Positions 60,644 to 64,000 of a DNA stretch of 64,000 nucleotides are shown here, in pieces. The DNA is from Thiobacillus denitrificans (GTDB taxonomy: Bacteria; Pseudomonadota; Gammaproteobacteria; Burkholderiales; Thiobacillaceae). The translations under genes and the position numbers were made by a program. Every line of letters begins with the position of its first letter. The stretch's first letter is position 1. Under the pieces are notes generated by a model, which was not told where the DNA came from, searched no databases, and saw only the letters and a list, made by a program, of their open reading frames with translations. Location: contig DDRS01000033.1 in assembly GCA_002343685.1 (NCBI GenBank), forward strand, positions 1 to 64,000, in the 5' to 3' direction.

Positions 60644-61120
60644 TCAGATCGAGGCGCGCACGTTGCGCTCGATGTTCACTCTGTCGGGAGGCGTGCAGAT
60701 TTCAGGAACGGGCAGCGTGCAGCGCTTTGCACGCTCAATGGACATCTGGATCATCGTTTTCGCGTGTCCGACAAAACGCGTCAGGGCCTCGCATTTTTCG
60801 CGGCAGATGCAGCTTCGGTCCTCGATCAGGCGGGATACCGTCACCGCGAGCGCATCACACGCGTTCACCAGGCGATCAAAACCTGCCGCGCTGGCGCTTT
60901 CGCGCAGGCGCATCAGCGCCAGGGCATAGGCTGTGATTCTGTCTTCGGTCAAGGTCTCGGGATGGGTAAAGCATTGATGGGCCGTGATGTTTCCCATCTC
61001 GTTCAGTGCGTCCACTGCCGCTGCAACCAAATCCTCGGATGTATCCGCCCGCTGTTCCAGCCTGGCGGGTGTCGTGACACCGATCCGATGTTTGGAAGTC
61101 AGATATTGCATGTTGCGCAT
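60644..61120 (-). CDS. Cys-rich helical protein of unknown function
   Basis: The 158-residue product has a good ribosome site (AGGAG 8 bases before the ATG), so it is probably real. It is mostly helical and carries Cys in CFTHPETL, NACDAL, DRSCICREKCEALTRF, KRCTLP and PEICTPP, seven in all. No signal peptide or membrane segment is visible. A four-helix or HPt-like bundle is possible (YALALMRLRESASAAGFDRLVNACDALAVTVSRL), but no HPt histidine motif is seen. I do not recognise the family. Confidence 0.6.
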   Translation of the reverse strand: MRNMQYLTSKHRIGVTTPARLEQRADTSEDLVAAAVDALNEMGNITAHQCFTHPETLTEDRITAYALALMRLRESASAAGFDRLVNACDALAVTVSRLIEDRSCICREKCEALTRFVGHAKTMIQMSIERAKRCTLPVPEICTPPDRVNIERNVRASI

Positions 61121-61464
61121 GGCATATCTCCTGGTTATCGAGATGGCCAGCGGCGTGCGGAGGGGGCTGACTGGCCTGATGATTACGACAGGTGCGAGGC
61201 AAACTTTAACGTCTGTACCACTATAGACAGGTTTATTTGTACTACTAGGTAGGGAGCAGTCCCTTTCTCACACAAGATAGATCAGATGTGGACGCTGTCG
61301 AGTCGGCGATCCGAACTCAAGCAAATTCGACCGGGATCGCTCCTGTTTGTTCACGAAACGCTGCCATCCTTGGCTACGATTTGCACGGGCGGATTCGGGA
61401 TCGATTTCGCCTGTGGGCCGGCGAGGCCGGTATGGGAAATCGAGCCACTGCATGCGTGTGGTCC

Positions 61465-61498
61465 GCGCAAAATTAATGCGGGGACCGAAGTCCCCGCA
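61465..61498 (-). terminator. Intrinsic terminator with UUCG tetraloop
   Basis: On the minus strand TGCGGGGAC-TTCG-GTCCCCGCA forms a perfect 9-pair stem capped by the very stable UUCG loop and is followed by TTAATTTTG. It overlaps the last codons of the OmpA relic and would now end transcripts from the diguanylate cyclase gene. Confidence 0.65.
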
Positions 61499-61650
61499 GA
61501 CGCGTCAACTGAAACGAATCAATCAGCGTTGTTCTATCCGTTCGGCGTGACGATTCTTGAAGCCCCTCGTCCGTGGCATTGCCGGCAACCGGCTGGGATT
61601 CCCCATAGCCCTTGGCAGTCAGCCAGTCGGCGGCATGGGAACGGGGGACA
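61473..61650 (-). pseudogene. Relic of an OmpA C-terminal (peptidoglycan-binding) domain
   Basis: In one minus-strand frame the sequence reads HAADWLTAKGYGESQPVAG, then NATDEGLQESSRRTDRTTL. This matches the end of OmpA-family domains (VADWLTAKGYGESQPIADNATDEG then NRRVEL). Upstream the similarity decays and the frame is closed by a stop at about 61718. A terminator hairpin follows at the correct place, so this is the tail of a once complete gene. Confidence 0.55.
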
Positions 61651-61730
61651 TGGGCGGCCGCTGCCGTGACCGCAGGTACGGGGCAAGGGGTATCTAAAAG
61701 GGCCGCCCCGGGACACTATCGGCTGGGGCT

Positions 61731-62867
61731 TCAGATGGATTGCGTCTGATTCCGCCCAAGCGCCTTGGATTTGTACAGGGCTTTGTCGGCGCGGGTCAGC
61801 AAGGCATCCAGGGTGTCGTCCGGGTCCAGCCATGCCGAAATGCCGATACTGACCGACCAAGCGACAGGCTGGCTTCCCTTTCCGGTTTCCTGAAATCGAT
61901 TTGCAACGAGCCTGGCCTGTTCGAGATCGGCGTCAGGGAGAATGGCCATGAATTCATCGCCCCCGAAACGCGTGAGCTGGTCCGATGCCCGAAGCGAAGC
62001 TTTGACCTTTTTTGCGAACTCGACCAGGATCCTGTCGCCTTCGAGGTGGCCATGCGTGTCGTTGATATCCTTGAAGTTGTCCAGGTCGAACAGCATGATC
62101 GCCAGCTTGTTCCCATGGCGCCGGGTATGGGCAATCTCCCGCTCAAGCTCTTCCATCGCCGCATTCTTGTTGAGGCATTTGGTCAGGCCGTCGTGGCGGC
62201 TGATGAACTCCAGGTCGTGCCGCAGCTTTTCCGACGCGAGCAGGATCAGGCTGATCGTGCCGAGTGGAATCGTGAGGGCGGGAATCGCCACATAGACAAG
62301 CTGCGAGGCCGACGCGTCAAACACCCCGGTCGGGGGGGCGAAACCGATGAGCAGGGCGCCCAGGCGAATCAGCCGTGAAACGATCATGATCGCCAGCGAC
62401 GAGACCCAGATATGGCGCCCCATCGTCCTGGGCAAGGCCCGCAGCACAAGAAAGAGCTGGTCCAGAACGACGATGAGCGTGAACAGGACCATGGTCCCGA
62501 CGCGCATCCGGATATCGGGCTGGACATACGTGAACCAGACAAACAGCGCCACGAACGTCAGCACGAACAGGGCCAGCAGTACGTGGTTGTATTTTGGCGG
62601 CGTGCCGGCGAACTTCCGGGTGCCGACGTTCAACGCCATGAAGGCGAGCAACAGCGTCAGGTTGGCCAGGATGATGCTCAGCAGGTCCGGGATGTGGTCC
62701 CGGGCGATGAAGAGCGGAAAACACAACGCGATGGCCAGCGCGCCCAGGCTCCATTCGCGCAGGCCCCGGATGGTTTTGGGATAGGTCTGCGCAAGGATCA
62801 GCAGGATCCCGCTCATGGCCAGCGCCACGAAGAAGGAAATAATGAAAATGAGCAACGAGGGGTTCAT
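61731..62867 (-). CDS. Membrane-bound diguanylate cyclase
   Basis: The 378-residue product has six or seven membrane segments (residues about 5-210) and then a GGDEF domain with RHDGLTKCLNKNAAMEELE, LFDLDNFKDINDTHGHLEGDRIL and an intact FGGDEF. The RASD inhibitory site lies five residues before it. It should make cyclic-di-GMP at the inner membrane. No classical Shine-Dalgarno precedes the ATG. Confidence 0.93.
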   Translation of the reverse strand: MNPSLLIFIISFFVALAMSGILLILAQTYPKTIRGLREWSLGALAIALCFPLFIARDHIPDLLSIILANLTLLLAFMALNVGTRKFAGTPPKYNHVLLALFVLTFVALFVWFTYVQPDIRMRVGTMVLFTLIVVLDQLFLVLRALPRTMGRHIWVSSLAIMIVSRLIRLGALLIGFAPPTGVFDASASQLVYVAIPALTIPLGTISLILLASEKLRHDLEFISRHDGLTKCLNKNAAMEELEREIAHTRRHGNKLAIMLFDLDNFKDINDTHGHLEGDRILVEFAKKVKASLRASDQLTRFGGDEFMAILPDADLEQARLVANRFQETGKGSQPVAWSVSIGISAWLDPDDTLDALLTRADKALYKSKALGRNQTQSI

Positions 62868-62981
62868 CTAGGGGACAGCGTATGTTCTGGTGGTGCAGCT
62901 ACGGGCACAGTCTAGCGTATCGCGCTGTTCCAGCCATCGATCATGGCAGGATCGGGGCGATTTTCCTGCCCCGAGAGGCAT

Positions 62982-63398
62982 TTATTGGGGCGGCTTGTGG
63001 CAGATTGGCCCGTCGACCGGATTTTCCACGCTTTCGGCAATCGCGGTGGCGATCTCGTGGACTTCCTCGGGCGTGAAGTGCTCGAAGAGGCGGCGTGCGA
63101 TCGGGGGCGGGATGCGGACGGCGCGGGTCGTGCCGTCCGACAGCGTCACGGTGACGCCGGCGACGGCGTGGCTGACCAGATCCTCGTCCGATTCGGCGAG
63201 CAGCATCTGTGCGTCCATGATTGCGTCGTACTCGGCCTCGAGCGCGTCCTGCAGTTCGTCATCCAGCCCGTCCGGCAGTTCGATGACAAAGCCGTCGATC
63301 TCGTCCTGCCGCATCGTGCTCGTGATGCCGTGCCCTGCCGCAAACGCCACGAAACGGTCGCGCAGCGCCTCGTCGAAAAACATGTATTCGAAACCCAT
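62982..63398 (-). CDS. Conserved acidic protein of unknown function
   Basis: The 138-residue product is preceded by AAGGACG and is followed 15 bases upstream by the methyltransferase gene, so the two are probably co-transcribed. It starts MGFEYMFFDEALRDRFVAFAAGHG, is rich in Asp/Glu (ELPDGLDDELQDALEAEYDAIMDAQ), and ends in FEHFTPEEVHEIATAIAESVENP. No domain is recognised; the acidity and absence of a signal suggest a soluble cytoplasmic protein. Confidence 0.7.
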   Translation of the reverse strand: MGFEYMFFDEALRDRFVAFAAGHGITSTMRQDEIDGFVIELPDGLDDELQDALEAEYDAIMDAQMLLAESDEDLVSHAVAGVTVTLSDGTTRAVRIPPPIARRLFEHFTPEEVHEIATAIAESVENPVDGPICHKPPQ

Positions 63399-63413
63399 TT
63401 CGTCGTCCTTTCG

Positions 63414-64000
63414 TTATGCGCCTGCGCGCCGTGCTGTCATCAAAAAAACCGGATAGTCCCGCGTCCCGGTCTCGCGTGCCTTGGCAATGCTGAACACGGT
63501 CTGGAACCGCACATCGGTAAACCCCGTCTGCGCGGCGCGCCGGCCCAGGTCGGCCCGGTCGAAGCCATGATGCACGTCGACCTCTGGCCCGTGGAAGGAG
63601 CCGTCCTCCTGGTCCAGGTCGGCGATGCAGAGAGTGCCGCCGGGGTTCAGCAGATCGTGGAAGATGCGTAGGATAGCGTCGGTGTCGGGCACATGGTGCA
63701 AGGTCATCGACGTGACGATCAGGTCGAATTGTTGGGCCGGCGCCGGGTCGACGAGCAGATCCAGCTTCATCGGCGTCATGTTGGCCACGCCCTGCGCGGC
63801 GATCTTTCCCGCCACCACCTCGAGCATGCCGCCCGAGCTGTCCGCCATCAGGATGGGGCCCAGCTCATCCTTCAGCGGAAAGGACAGCAGGCCCGTGCCG
63901 CAGCCGTAGTCGAGTGCGCTCATGCGTTTGTTCAAGGCTACGGTCTGCCGGATGGCCTGCGCAATCTTCAGCCCGCGTTCCTGGAACACCGGGTTGTCGT
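63414..64000 (-). CDS. Class I SAM-dependent methyltransferase (5' end outside window)
   Basis: The reading frame is open to the right window edge (DNPVFQERGLKIAQAI), so the N-terminus is missing; the GTG at 63989 is an internal Val and not a start. The SAM-binding motif is SALDYGCGTGLLSFPL, then MADSSGGMLEVV, DLIVTSMTLHHVPD and LNPGGTLCIADLD. It resembles small UbiE/YcgJ-like methyltransferases; the substrate is unknown. Confidence 0.88.
   Translation of the reverse strand, partial: DNPVFQERGLKIAQAIRQTVALNKRMSALDYGCGTGLLSFPLKDELGPILMADSSGGMLEVVAGKIAAQGVANMTPMKLDLLVDPAPAQQFDLIVTSMTLHHVPDTDAILRIFHDLLNPGGTLCIADLDQEDGSFHGPEVDVHHGFDRADLGRRAAQTGFTDVRFQTVFSIAKARETGTRDYPVFLMTARRAGA

Larger units (their letters stand above)
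61121..61730. other. Intergenic region with gene relic
   Basis: About 610 bases with no intact gene. The left part (61121-61470) has no recognisable feature beyond an AT-rich stretch near 61195-61255, probably the promoter of the Cys-rich gene. The right part carries the OmpA-type relic and its terminator listed separately. Confidence 0.5.

Noticed and set aside
61286..61669. 127-codon plus-strand ORF in the gap before the diguanylate cyclase
   Set aside because: It is antisense to the OmpA relic and has no features of its own.

Overview
The window looks like chromosomal DNA of a high-GC betaproteobacterium, plausibly of the Thiobacillus/Nitrosomonadales type. That placement rests on the gene order thrS-infC-rpmI-rplT-pheS-pheT-ihfA-merR-tRNA-Pro, on protein sequences that read as betaproteobacterial, and on neighbours such as an Fe superoxide dismutase, a TauE-type exporter and several cyclic-di-GMP enzymes. 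It is an inference; there is no rRNA here to fix the taxon. I see no CRISPR array, no intact insertion sequence and no phage.

Layout. Bases 1-10186 (minus strand) hold a tight cluster of six genes for exported proteins: an alpha/alpha-toroid (terpenoid-cyclase-like) protein with dockerin-like calcium motifs, two paralogous lipoproteins, a five-repeat Ig-like protein ending in one YD repeat, a small secreted protein, and a very large RHS/YD-repeat protein with a transglutaminase-like domain that runs off the left edge. This is the most accessory-looking part of the window. A roughly 800-base AT-richer gap separates it from tRNA-Val and the translation operon (11.0-18.9 kb), which shows two candidate attenuator/terminator structures, a short leader peptide ORF before thrS and an AUC start for infC.

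From 19 to 34 kb lie sodB, a selO-lipoprotein-DUF operon, an MFS transporter, selD divergent from an EgtB/SenA-like gene (a possible selenoneine connection), a molybdopterin block (moaA divergent from mobB-moeA-moaD-moaE), cytochrome b561, a YceI protein, rlhA and a DUF599 membrane protein. From 35 to 48 kb come a histidine kinase/NtrC-type regulator pair preceded by repeated palindromes, a ModE-like HTH protein, DUF302, DinB, crcB-DUF190-TauE, a REC-GGDEF protein, an MBL hydrolase, a PAS-GAF-GGDEF-EAL protein and a GyrI-like/CobD-like pair.

From 48.9 to 56 kb, a MITE-like element with inverted ends abuts the start codon of a SpmA/SpmB-type membrane protein. This is followed by ppx and an unusual overlapping pair: a PhoU/DUF47-like protein and a pyruvate-phosphate-dikinase-like protein that lacks the PEP-binding barrel. 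A candidate Pho box stands in front of the pair. The right end carries DUF1223, cfa, a glutathione transferase, a PaaI thioesterase divergent from a LysR regulator, a Cys-rich unknown, a membrane diguanylate cyclase and a methyltransferase cut by the window edge. Two gene relics, from an SDR and an OmpA-type gene, lie in the gaps of this end.
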